The notes under the pieces are model-generated. The model did not search any database, was not told the origin of the DNA, and saw only the letters and a program-made list of their open reading frames with translations. Source: Datnioides undecimradiatus (lineage: Eukaryota; Chordata; Actinopteri; Lobotiformes; Datnioididae). Taken from it: a stretch of DNA of 64,000 bases. Below are positions 9,947 through 19,047 of this stretch, one piece after another. Within the stretch, counting starts at the first letter, position 1, and each line of letters starts with the position of its first letter. Position numbers and translations under genes: made by a program. The stretch spans positions 4,504,707 to 4,568,706 of the forward strand of contig WARS01000034.1 in assembly GCA_008933995.1 (NCBI GenBank), given 5' to 3'.

Positions 9947-11449
9947 TTAAGGCCAGGGGGCCCCCCTCACCTCATGACCATATAGAAGTTCAAAGGGGGA
10001 AAAGCCTGTGGAAGCTTGGGGTACCACCCTATAGGCAAAAAGAAGGTAAGGAAGCCATTGATCCCAATCAGATCCAGTCTCATTGACAAACTTACGGAGC
10101 ATTTGTTTGAGGGTTTGGTTGAACCGCTCTGTCAATCCATCTATCTGTGGGTGGTATGGGGTGGTGCGTCTGCCCTTTATGCCCAGAAGCTGGTAAACCT
10201 GTTTCAGAAGGTTAGACATAAAATTAGTGCCCTGGTCTGTTAAAATTTCACAAGGGAACCCCACTCTTGAAAAGAACTGAACCAGGGAAAAAGCCACTGC
10301 TTTTGCTTTAACCAATTTCAATGAGAAAACTTCAGGATATTTGGTGCCATAATCGGTAATGACTAGCATGTAGCCGCTTTTTTCCACAGGGCCAACAATG
10401 TCCATCCCCAGGCATTCAAAGGGAGTACTAATGATGGGAAGTGGCTGGAGTGGAGCTCTGGTGGGGCCTCTAAGTGATGTCTTTTGGCACTGAGGAGAAC
10501 TCCTGCAGAATTGGGCCACATCCAAGCTCAAGCCTGGCCAGTAAAAGTGGTACTTAATGCGGGCAGGGGTCTTATGGTTCCCTAGGTGGCCAGCCCAGGG
10601 AATTGAGTGTCCCAAGGTAAGTACTATATCTCGGGCTGCCTGAGGGATCACTAGTTGCTTAACCTGGCCATGCTGACGGTAAAGGACACCACTCTGCAGG
10701 AAATACTCCTCCCTCATTCCATCTGGCTCAGTCTCTGGCTCCCTCTCCTTAGCTCTCTGTAAGAAAGTAGACAAAGTTAGATCTTCTTTCTGTAATTGAA
10801 TTATGTTGTTGAGTATTTGAAAACCTAACGGCATGTCCGGAGCTGCCTCAGCTGATGGTTGTACAACGGTGTGCTTGAATTTCTCTTGCCTCCTTTGGCT
10901 ACGAGGCTTCCGACACCTCCCGGGCTGTGTCTCAAACTCAACACCATAGAAGGACAAGGCACTGCAGGCTGAGGAATCTGCATCCGCACGCTTAGCTTGT
11001 GCTCTGGTGACTGCAACATTACAGCTTTGCACTGGATTCAACAAATCAAAGAGCACAGACAGGTCATCCCCCAAAACCACCGGAAAAGGCAAGTTATCTG
11101 CAACTCCCACATTTAGCAGATAGGCCTGTCCTTGTACTTCCACATAAATATCAGCAGTGGGATAAGACTTCTCATCACCATGTACACAGTAAATGGGAAT
11201 AGTCTCAAGAGTGCAGATGGTATTGGCTGGCACAAATTTCCTGTGTACAAGAGTCTGAGTGCTGCCTGTATCAATCAGGGCTCTGAGGTTTTTGGGTACC
11301 CTGAGGCTTAATGTCAACACTTTGGCGTGGCACAGAACACATTTGAGTGAGCTTAGCTGGATTCTTTGGGCACATTGTTTTAATATGGCTACAGCAGCTG
11401 ACTTTGGGCCGTGCTCCTTTACCCAAACCTGAAGCTCAGGAGACAACAT
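9947..11449 (-). pseudogene. Gmr1-like gag end, protease and integrase ORF
   Basis: A 500-codon open stretch. It starts with the end of the SCAN-like gag (MLSPELQVWVKEHGP). A retropepsin site follows (LIDTGSTQTLV). Then comes a zinc-binding integrase motif: HSIPWAGH, then CRSSPQC, with a serine where CPTC is usual. The catalytic core follows, with MDIVGP (first D), LTDQGTNF (second D) and DGLTERFNQ (E). All three acidic residues are present. The integrase tail continues in the neighbouring frame after a gap and frameshift (9618-9878). Confidence 0.85.
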
Positions 11450-11469
11450 CTCAAGTATTGTTCCATAAT

Positions 11470-11812
11470 GATTATTTCTTGAACAGTTTTACCTTGAGGT
11501 CGGATCCACTTCCCATACAGCTCTTTCAGCCTCACATACAACTCCTTGGGGCTCTCATCAGGTCTAACATCTAGAGAGCGGAACCGCTGCCTGTAGGTCT
11601 CAGGGTTAATATATTTTTTCAGAAATAGCAGCTTTTACCTCATCAAGGGAATCATCAACAGCCATATTAACATAAGCTCCTCTGGCCTTGCCAGTCAGGA
11701 GGGGAATGAGTTGTAAAACCCAGTCAGACTTTGGCCACTGACATACTGCTGCAATTCTCTCAAATGTAATGAGAAACAAACCATTATACAAAGAAAAGAA
11801 CTGACTGTACAA
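11470..11812 (-). pseudogene. Gmr1-like gag fragment with SCAN-like segment
   Basis: The minus strand shows FERIAAVCQWPKSDWVLQLI and LLTGKARGAYVNMAVDDSLDEVKAAI. After a shift it continues with NPETYRQRFRSLD, ESPKELYVRLKELYGKWIRP and IIMEQYLR. The last stretch resembles the vertebrate SCAN domain. A published proposal derives the SCAN domain from the capsid of Gmr1-like gypsy elements. The N-terminal part is absent and at least one frameshift is present. Confidence 0.7.
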
Positions 11813-12005
11813 ACATTAACTAGCTGTGCGCGCTACAAATTGTTGTATTAAACAAATCCCAGGTGTTGTCATTTATTCACTGTATAATGTGCTTAAACTA
11901 AATAAGGGTAAAATAATTTAAATGGTGAAAAACTAAAGCGTAGGTGCAGAGGGTACTGACATTGCAGTGGGTTGTGTTTGTGTGGCCACAGTTGTGGCCA
12001 TCACA
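11780..12005 (-). repeat. 5' LTR remnant of the Gmr1-like element
   Basis: It starts TGTGATGGCCACAACTGTGG directly after the HECW2 codons for PFFVD and shares about 100 bp with the left LTR, with an extra ~40 bp near its start. After the shared part it diverges or is deleted, and runs into the middle of gag. The rest of the 5' LTR, the primer site and the gag N-terminus therefore seem to be lost. The inner boundary is approximate. Confidence 0.6.
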
Positions 12006-12020
12006 GTCCACGAAAAACGG
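12006..12020 (-). pseudogene. HECW2 relic: first 15 nt of the split WW2 exon
   Basis: After a good acceptor (CCCATGCAG) the minus strand encodes PFFVD and then hits the LTR start TGTGATGG. In the family the motif is FFVDHN, and HN-CR is found on the far side of the retrotransposon at 3543. The splice phase fits the preceding exon (HDHTGK|). This fixes the insertion point inside WW2. Confidence 0.85.
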
Positions 12021-12204
12021 CTGCATGGGCACAGACAGAAAGGAAGCTGTCACTTCATTTACATCGATAAATGCAGATTCATTCATAAATACAATACGAT
12101 AAACGCATCAATGACAAGTCTACAACCACTTGGGCTGATTTAAAACCACTAGTCTTCTGTATCAGAGACTTTACAACACTGATTGATACAGGTGTGGCCC
12201 CCAC

Positions 12205-12388
12205 CTTGCCGGTGTGGTCATGCTTCATCTCCCAGCGTCTGGGCAGCTCCAGCTGTTTGTTGGCTAATATGTTGAGGAAGGTCACCAGGTCCCTGTTGTG
12301 CTGGTAGCACTCGAAGTGGTGAGCATCCCGACGCACCTTACTGATCATATGCTTTGGACACGTGTCGGTGGTAAACATGTGGCAGGCA
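12205..12388 (-). pseudogene. HECW2 relic: exon before and into WW2
   Basis: It reads [40 protein letters not shown] and [20 protein letters not shown] then K, with a GTGGGG donor. It matches the HECW2 helix-box plus the first strand of WW2 (LELPRGWEMKHDHQGK). G to R in the PRGW motif changes a conserved glycine. The exon is otherwise open. Confidence 0.9.
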
Positions 12389-12738
12389 CTGAGACACAGA
12401 CGGTGAGGGACAGAGAGAAGCGAGAGAAACGGGAGAGGATTTAAAGTGAAGAGGAGGAAAGATGAGGGGAAACATCCACCGAGACAGGAGTGAAGTTTTG
12501 TTAAGAGCTGTCTGACTGAGCCACCCTGTAACTGCTATCCAGCACCGTCATCAGATGTGTTTTCTGTTCATGAATAAGGGACTGTATGAGTCACTTCATG
12601 AGTGTATGTAGCCAACAGAGGTTAAAGAGAAGACCTTGCAAGTACCCAAAACAAATTACAGTGTGTGTTTCTATGAGAAGGAGGAAAAGGAAAAGAGAGC
12701 TGGTCTGGTTGAAGGAAGAAGAAGACAAGTGTCCGTAC

Positions 12739-13219
12739 AGGGTTGGAATGCAGCACAGTGAAGAAGTCGGGGCTGGTGAGGAACTTGGCACTGGGGGGAC
12801 TGGAGCAGTGAGTGTGAGGTGAGACCTGGAGCTGGACTGAGCCATGCTGTTGTCCCTATGCAGCTCTGCAACACAAAAACACACAGAGTCCAAAAAAATG
12901 CACAGAAAGGAGTTCACAGACTACGCAGACCAGAATGCACTGCAGTGAGAGGATAACCTGGGATGGACGGGTGCATATCTGTCTCATCTGGTGGCAGCTC
13001 ATTGGCCGGCTGCTCCTCAGGTCTGCTGTCATTGGTTATCGTCCTGCGTATACTCTGATACCTGGAGGTGTGTGTAAATTAGGGGATGGAGTGGAGAACT
13101 CCAACACGTTTTTCAGCTTTTACTGCTTGTATTTACACCTGTGTGTGTGTTCTGACCTGCGGTTCAGCTGCTCCGTCTGCTGTATAGAATGGGACCTCTG
13201 GAAGGTCTGCGGGGCGTGT
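12739..13219 (-). pseudogene. HECW2 relic: three exons between WW1 and WW2
   Basis: Exon 13157-13219 reads APQTFQRSHSIQQTEQLNR. Exon 12958-13061 reads YQSIRRTITNDSRPEEQPAN and ELPPDETDMHPSIPG, and the AG|G splice phase fits. Exon 12739-12865 reads ELHRDNSMAQSSSRSHLTL, then LLQSP, and after a +1 shift KFLTSPDFFTVLHSNP. The exon with the first WW domain, expected just upstream, was not found. A Tc1 element occupies that interval. Confidence 0.8.
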
Positions 13220-13565
13220 CTGTGTAGATACAATGCAGAGCTTTGGTATCTACACAGATAAATGTATAACTGATTTTATGCATCATTGAATTGTTTAACA
13301 AATAAATGCTTTGGAGCACAATGGAAACATGAACTCATTTGTGCAATGTTATGTCACTAGATATGATTACAGCTACTCTGTTATCAAGTATTCATTAAGT
13401 TAGAATTAAACTGTTCTTGGTTACAACATTATCAGATTGTGCCATTTATTCTATGTTATCATAATTTACTGTAGCAGGCACACATGGACACACTTATCTA
13501 AACCTAATTGTAACCCTGACACTAAAATCAGGCCTCAACTCCTAACAGCTGCCCCCTACTGAAGG

Positions 13566-14905
13566 ACGTTCCACATTGTTAAGCAGACCACCATTTTCAG
13601 GCAGTGTGGGATAGAAAAAGGATCTCTCTCTGCTGCCGAAAAGCGTAAAATAGTTGAATGCCTTGGACAAGGTATGAAAACCATAGATATTTCACAAAAA
13701 CTTAAGTGTGATCATTGTACTGTTAAGAGATTTGTGGCTGATTCACAGCACACACGGGTTTGTGCAGATAAAGGCACAATGAGGAAGGTTTCTGCCAGAC
13801 AAATACATCGGATTAAGAGCAGCTGCTAAAATGCCATTACAAAGCAGCAAACAGGTACTTGAAGCTGCTGGTGCCTCTGGAGTCCCACAAACATCAAGGT
13901 GTAGGATCCTCCAGAGGCTTGCAGTTATGCATAAACCTTCTATTCGGCCAGCCATAACCAATGCTCACAAGCAGAAACGGCTGCAGTGGGCCCAGAAATA
14001 CACGAAGACTCATTTTCAAACAGTCTTGTTCACTGATGAGTGCTGTGCAACCCTGGATGGTCCAGATGGATGGTTGGTGGACGGCCACCATGTCCCAACA
14101 AGGCTGCGACGTCAGCAAGGAGGTGGCGGAGTCATGTTTTGGGCGGGAATCATGGGTCCCTGAAGGTGTGAAAATGACCTCTAAAAAGTCTGGAGTTTCT
14201 GACTGACCACTTTCTTCCATGGTACAAAAATAAGAACCGTGCTTTCTGTAACAAAATCATCTTCATGCATGACAATGCACCATCTCATGCTGCAAGGAAT
14301 ACCTCTGCATCACTGGCTGCTATGGGCATAAAAAGGAGAGAAACTCATGGTGTGGCCCCCATCCTCCCCTGACCTCAACCCTACTGGGAATCTTTGGAGC
14401 ATCCTCAAGCAAAAGATCTATGAGGGTGGGAGGCAGTTCATATCCAAACAGCAGCTCTGGGAGGCTGTTCTGACATCCTGCAAAGATATTCAAGCAGAAA
14501 CTCTCCAAAAACTCACAAGCTCAATGGATGCAAGAACTGTGAAGCTGTTATCAAATAAAGGGTCCTATGTTAAAATGTAACATGACCTGTTAAGATGTTT
14601 TTGATTGAAATAGCTTTTGATTTCAGTAAATATGACCCCCCTAATGCTGCAAATTCAAACAAATTTTCAGTTCTTTACAACCTATAAAATGTTTTGAAAC
14701 TCTGTTGTGCGTAATAATTTGGAACAGTGCATTTTAAGTTTTTTATTTTTGAAAAAAAATACTGTTATCATTGGGAGGTTTGTTCAACAACATTCGAGTT
14801 ATACTCTAACAGTTGATGACCTGAAAATTAAGCTGACTGTCATTTGCATCGACTATTTAGGAAAATCCGAGAAAAATATCATTTGCATAATAATTTGGAA
14901 CATGG
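13566..14905 (+). mobile_element. Tc1/mariner-type DNA transposon, inactive
   Basis: The plus strand encodes a broken Tc1 transposase. An HTH part (EKRKIVECLGQGMKTIDISQ) ends in a TAA near 13828. A second piece spans 13831-14163 and has the first catalytic aspartate (FTDE) and FWAGIMG. A third piece has MHDNAPSHA, the second aspartate. The fourth piece, 14347-14580, is reached by a one-base slip in an A-run near 14330. It reads SPDLNPTGNLW, where the catalytic glutamate of NPxEN is replaced by glycine (GGG, 14385-14387). The 3' end carries two direct AATAATTTGGAAC copies (about 14712 and 14890). No matching 5' terminal repeat was found, so the left end is probably truncated. Confidence 0.8.
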
Positions 14906-15269
14906 TGTATGATGTCACCAAACTATTTAACATTTTAAATAAGTCTTTCTGACTTCTACACACCAGTAAATATATTCCCAACAGAGCTGCAAACCCTCCT
15001 GACCTTCAGAGCAGCGGCGCTGACAGCTGGTTCATCTCCCCTCGATCACAGCGCTACCTACCATCATCTAATACTGCCAAAGGGTTAAACAAGCACAACT
15101 CTTCTCCCTTAATCCAGCAGCCAGCTCTGGTGGAGCTGAGCAGCAGGGGTGTGGAAATGTAGAAGTGTGCACATGTAAATAAAATGAATACATAAAGCAG
15201 AAAAACATTTGTATTGGAATTTTAATGCCTAAAATAAATAAATAAATACAAATCTGCCCTGTATCTCAC

Positions 15270-15607
15270 CCGTCTCTCTCTCCACCCCAGCTGTCCCATT
15301 CAGACTCTCTCTAGACCCACACGAATCCTGGTTTTGGGGCACACCTCCAGAGGCCTGCAGAGACTGCCTCCTCCTCCTCCACACCTTCACCTCCTGCCTG
15401 TCCCCACTGCAGGCTCCAGCTCCTGAAATTTAAACAATACTTTTGTGTTTTTATGTGTGTGCGACGCGACAAAGAGGCAGAATCAAATCCTAAAGTAACT
15501 CTCTCCCATTTTGCATTCACAGAACTGTAGTTTAGCCCATTCGCCTCACGGCTTGATGACTCTGCTCCCTCCTCCTCCTCCGCAGCGACTTTTCTCATCT
15601 CTGCCTC
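15270..15607 (-). pseudogene. HECW2 relic: two central acidic-region exons
   Basis: Exon 15500-15607 reads EAEMRKVAAEEEEGAESSSR and EANGLNYSSVNAKWER, with a weak GTTACT donor. Exon 15270-15422 is open in one frame with KVWRRRRQSLQASGG and SRESLNGTAGVERET. This resembles the VWQRRGSLEG stretch of HECW2. The central region is poorly conserved in the family, so exact borders are tentative. Confidence 0.55.
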
Positions 15608-15682
15608 CTGAGAGAGAGGAAAAAATTGGGATTTTGCATCCACAACATGTAGCCTTTATTCACCTGAACTACAGCTGCTCAC

Positions 15683-16549
15683 CTGAATGGGTGAAAGTGG
15701 ACCAAATGAAGAGCTGCAGGGTCCTTCCTGCTTTGAACAGGCAAACTCCTCCACAGACTCGCCCAGCACAGGTGCCGCTGCAGCTGCTTCAGCCACTGCT
15801 GCCTGAGAGGAGCTGGGAGCTGTGCAGGTTTCTGCTGTGATGTTTGCAGCCTCGGCCGATGCTCCAGCGACCTCTCGATTCCCAGCCGCTGTCTCGGGAT
15901 CGGTTGATGTTCCTCACTGCGTTTGGTCTCCGGTAGCACCCTCTGCAGCAGGTTCAACCCCTGCAGACTCAGGCTGAGCACTCGCAGAGGAACCTGCCTC
16001 TGTTGTGGCTATGGCTCCAGGCTCAGCTCCAGTCTGTCCCTGTGGCTCTGCCTCTTTCCCATGCTGAGACTCAGATGTAGATGAAGCCAAGTCTGTGTTC
16101 TACTGTGTCCTCGCCTCCTGTGACTGCTCCCTGTGCTGCCCTGCAGTCTCCTCGTCATCAGAGTTTATGTGCTGCATGACATTGAGCCGCGTGTCTGTTG
16201 GAAAGATGGAGCGGAGTTTCGGCAAAGGCCCCGCCAGAGGATGGTCTCCGGAGCTCCTGGGTGTCTCTATGGAATCCAGGTAGTCATTGAGTGACACCTG
16301 CTGGTGGGTGTGGCTGCCGAGAGCCACGGGAAGAAGATCCTCATTTTGCATCTGCCCAGGCTCCCGCCAAATGCCGTCATCGCCATAGTAACAAGCACCA
16401 TTGACTATCAGGGAGCCCTCATCAGAGCCTGTAGGAGAGGGTCCGCATGTGCCGCGCAAGGATGAAGATTGGTGAGGGAGGTCCTCATTGTCAGAGGGGC
16501 TGCCGGGGCTCAGCATTCACTGCGCCATCCAAGATGGTTCCCACAGTGT
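15683..16549 (-). pseudogene. HECW2 relic: large central exon with two nonsense codons
   Basis: It starts TVGTILDGAVN after a CCCCAG acceptor. The frame slips near 16515 and then reads PGSPSDNEDLPHQSS, QVSLNDYLDSIETPRSSG and PKLRSIFPTDTRLN. These are the SLNDYLDAIE and PKLRSSFPTDTRLNAM signatures of HECW1/2. The same frame continues through a TAG (16102-16100) and a TGA (15916-15914) to LSPIQ and a GTGAGC donor, through an E/A/S-rich low-complexity stretch. The continuing open frame around the stops suggests rather recent loss. Confidence 0.85.
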
Positions 16550-16978
16550 CTGGGGAAGCTTCTGACAGCAAGAGGAATATGACCCAAACCCAAATACCAT
16601 CAAACCCTACACCCAATTGATGCCAAAGGTCAGATCAGATGCTTTATTGTTCTAAACGCCATGTGAACTTTAGTTATTTTCAGTGTTATGACCTACACCA
16701 AACGTTAGCCTTTGCTGCGTCCAAACCGTCTGAGCAGAACAGGAAGAATCAGTGGTTTTAAAGTTGTACACACAGTTTAATGAGCTGCTTTAACAGTTTT
16801 ACACATTAGATGTATAGAAGTGACTCCTATTGCCTATTTATAATAAGGCAAATCAAATCTATTCAACTTAATATTGGATTTTAATTTAATAATAGTTCTT
16901 TTTCCACTCTGTAGCTCATAAGCTACAACTTTTAAACATGTGGCTGCTAATCAAATTATGTCAAATAAACACACACAC

Positions 16979-17079
16979 CCTCTTGTCCAGTGGGAGTGAT
17001 ATCCACCCTGAACAGGAGCTGCCCGCTCACATGATCCGTAAGGAGACGATGGCATAGGCTGTAGCTGATGGGCTGGTCG
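16979..17079 (-). pseudogene. HECW2 relic: C-terminal C2-domain exon
   Basis: It reads DQPISYSLCHRLLTDHVSGQ then LLFRVDITPTGQEG between a GTGTGCAG acceptor and a GTGTGT donor. This is the end of the C2 domain, comparable to RLPTDHVSGQLQF in the family. The exon is open. Confidence 0.85.
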
Positions 17080-17423
17080 CTGCACACAGACACACAAACG
17101 GATGTGGTTACACACACTCCTGCGTACATACAGTGTTTCTCTTATATAAAATGTATCAAAATCGGAAAATAACGTGCTGAACATATGAAAAAGTTTCACA
17201 CTCTGGGAATTTGTGATTTCAGCGCCGTTTGCTTCACCTCACACCTTCACACACACACACACAAGCATCATGGATCACAGGGGAGTATATGATGTCCCCA
17301 GTTGAGTCACTGCAGTTAAGTGCTGTATACACACACACACACTTGCCAATGCACTTTCAGTACAGCTTCAGTTTTCATGGCCAGTCTATTCAAACACCTG
17401 CATGCATGAACAAAGAGTGAATA

Positions 17424-17450
17424 CGTGTGTGTGTGTGTGTGTGTGTGTTT
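17424..17450. repeat. (GT)n microsatellite
   Basis: A pure GT run of about 26 nt. It marks the left edge of the GC-rich unclassified block. Confidence 0.9.
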
Positions 17451-17454
17451 AAGA

Positions 17455-19047
17455 GTGACAGTGGCAGAGGAAGACCCAGACAGGTAACCAGAAAAGTGAG
17501 CAGAATTTCAAGAGCAAGGTGCTCGCAGCGAAGTATCAGCCACCATATTAATGTAGAAACGCGATGGGGCCATCGCCCGAGAAGACCACCAGAGGAACAC
17601 CGGAGCCAACACACACCTCAAATTGCCAACCAGACAGGCATCCACAAGGACGGACAACTCAGTGGGCTGCTCCCCAGACAAGTGCCCAACCAAAGATTTC
17701 AAAACACTCAGGGTTTCAGAATTCTTCAACCTGCCCCGCAACATACCACTTCCCTGGCCGCCCCCCTGGTGAGCGCTGACCCCCAAATGGCACGGGAACC
17801 ACCAGCACCCACCACGAGCTTCCAGTCTGTGTCTAGTGGCTTCCACACGAATCCCAGCTAGGCACGACGCAAAAGGAAGTAGACCACCGCTTCCAACCTG
17901 TACTGCGCCAATCTCACCCTCGCTGGACGAGCTGAGATTTCCCAAGTACATTATTTCCCCGGATCCGAAGGAGAGTCGCCGCCGCCAGCGCTCAATAAGT
18001 ACCTGCAGAAGGAAGAAAGGACCGCTGCGTCTTTCTTCAACCCGATTCGCCACTTCCCGCTGATCGCGGAGAATTGCCTGGCCGCCGCTGCCGCCGCCAG
18101 CGCTCAAAGTACCTGCAGAAGGAAGAAAGGACCGCCGCGTCTTTCTTCAACCTTTGCAACCGGCCGTGCAACCCGCCGACAGAGCGGAACGGCCCACCGT
18201 CATCATCCGAGCCGAGGAACCGAGCCGGACCCAAAGACGGATCTCACACATCTCCCTGCTTCGTAGGCACGTAAGAGGCTTGATCTGGGCAGAGGTAGTT
18301 TTAAGTGTGTTTTCTTCATAATTTTTATTGTATAAGTTAAGTTAACAGACTACAAGTCCCGCGCTTTGAATTAATGGACTAAGCCTCCCATTTGTTTATT
18401 TGATTTCTTTGATCGGGTGTACTACGGTCTGACGACCGGAGCCCGAAGAATTTTTCTTTAGGTGCTGTGTTTTCCCTTCTTTCCCCCTTAACCGACGCAC
18501 ATACACACCGGGTATACACCGGTGAAACCTCATTTTTCAGAGACACACGGCTAAGCTCACAGACGCCACTAGCCGTTGTCTTTTTCAAACTTCGCGGTCA
18601 TTTCCTCTGACCGAAGCTCTTGCGTGACGTACTCCCTCTCTTCCCTTACGTCCGCAACCTCACCCCTCCTCTTTTACACACACGTATAATTTAGAATAGG
18701 TACATGATGGATGTTTATTGATTGAGATGTTATCGATTACTAATTGATATCATTGATTTTAATAAATTCTGTTATGCTTAAAGGGAAGTTGTATCGTTTG
18801 TACAAGTGTTGTTGTAAAGGCTGGTTAAAAGAGTCAGTGCTCGGATTCACACCTTCGTTGTTCGTCTTATGCATATCAGTACCTCCCAGGTATTGATATC
18901 TGTAAGCCAACGTTTGTGAGACTGATTTTCGAGTTGGTTATTGGTCCCTGATACCAGGGTGGTGCCCCGTAATTATCAATTCTTAATAATATTCTTTCAA
19001 TTAATAATTATCATAATTATTAATTTTTGCTAATAACCTGCTCCTAT
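17455..19047 (+). mobile_element. Unclassified LTR-like repeat block
   Basis: A GC-rich segment (17460-18270) is followed by an AT-rich segment (18280-19047) with AATAAA at about 18764. It also has a hairpin-like GATACCAGGGTGGTGCCCCG and long AATTATTAA runs. Together it resembles the end of a coding region plus an LTR in plus orientation. The plus frame at 17427-17861 is Pro/Gln/Arg-rich, like some Gag proteins, but I recognise no domain. The right edge cuts the integrase of the neighbouring gypsy relic, so this block inserted there or joined by deletion. Confidence 0.35.
17980..18155 (+). repeat. ~62-bp near-tandem duplication
   Basis: The unit starting CGCCGCCAGCGCTCAA and running through TACCTGCAGAAGGAAGAAAG to TCTTTCTTCAACC occurs at about 17981-18044 and again at about 18094-18155. 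The copies have few mismatches and a ~50-bp spacer. Confidence 0.85.

Larger units (their letters stand above)
3544..12005 (-). mobile_element. Gmr1-like Ty3/gypsy retrotransposon (PR-IN-RT-RH order), interrupted by an L2
   Basis: In transcription order (right to left) the element has an LTR start at 12005, a gag fragment, protease, integrase, reverse transcriptase, RNase H and a left LTR. Integrase precedes RT. That is the Ty1/copia order, but the RT, RNase H and integrase are Ty3/gypsy in sequence. This combination defines the Gmr1-like gypsy group known from fish and other deuterostomes. It is dead: the gag is truncated, the frames are shifted, RNase H has an in-frame TGA (4222-4220), and an L2 splits the RT. 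The ends have TGT...ACA form. No clear target duplication is visible. It sits inside a HECW2 exon. Confidence 0.85.

Noticed and set aside
11898..12005. CDGHNCGHTNTT as a continuation of the WW2 domain
   Set aside because: The same TGTGATGGCCACA start occurs at the other LTR (4141), so this is LTR sequence. The real exon half is at 3543.
3544..12005. The gypsy element as a processed retrocopy because of its poly(A) run
   Set aside because: An LTR-like repeat is present at both ends and about 38 bp of element-like sequence follows the A-run, so it is more likely an LTR-internal tract.
14997..15062. Remnant of the HECW2 exon preceding WW1 (RYQRC-like)
   Set aside because: The match is only a few residues and needs several stops and shifts, so it cannot be told from chance.
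17508..18107. 199-codon minus-strand ORF as a gene
   Set aside because: It is antisense to a GC-rich repeat block, has no recognisable domain, and its composition follows the GC content.
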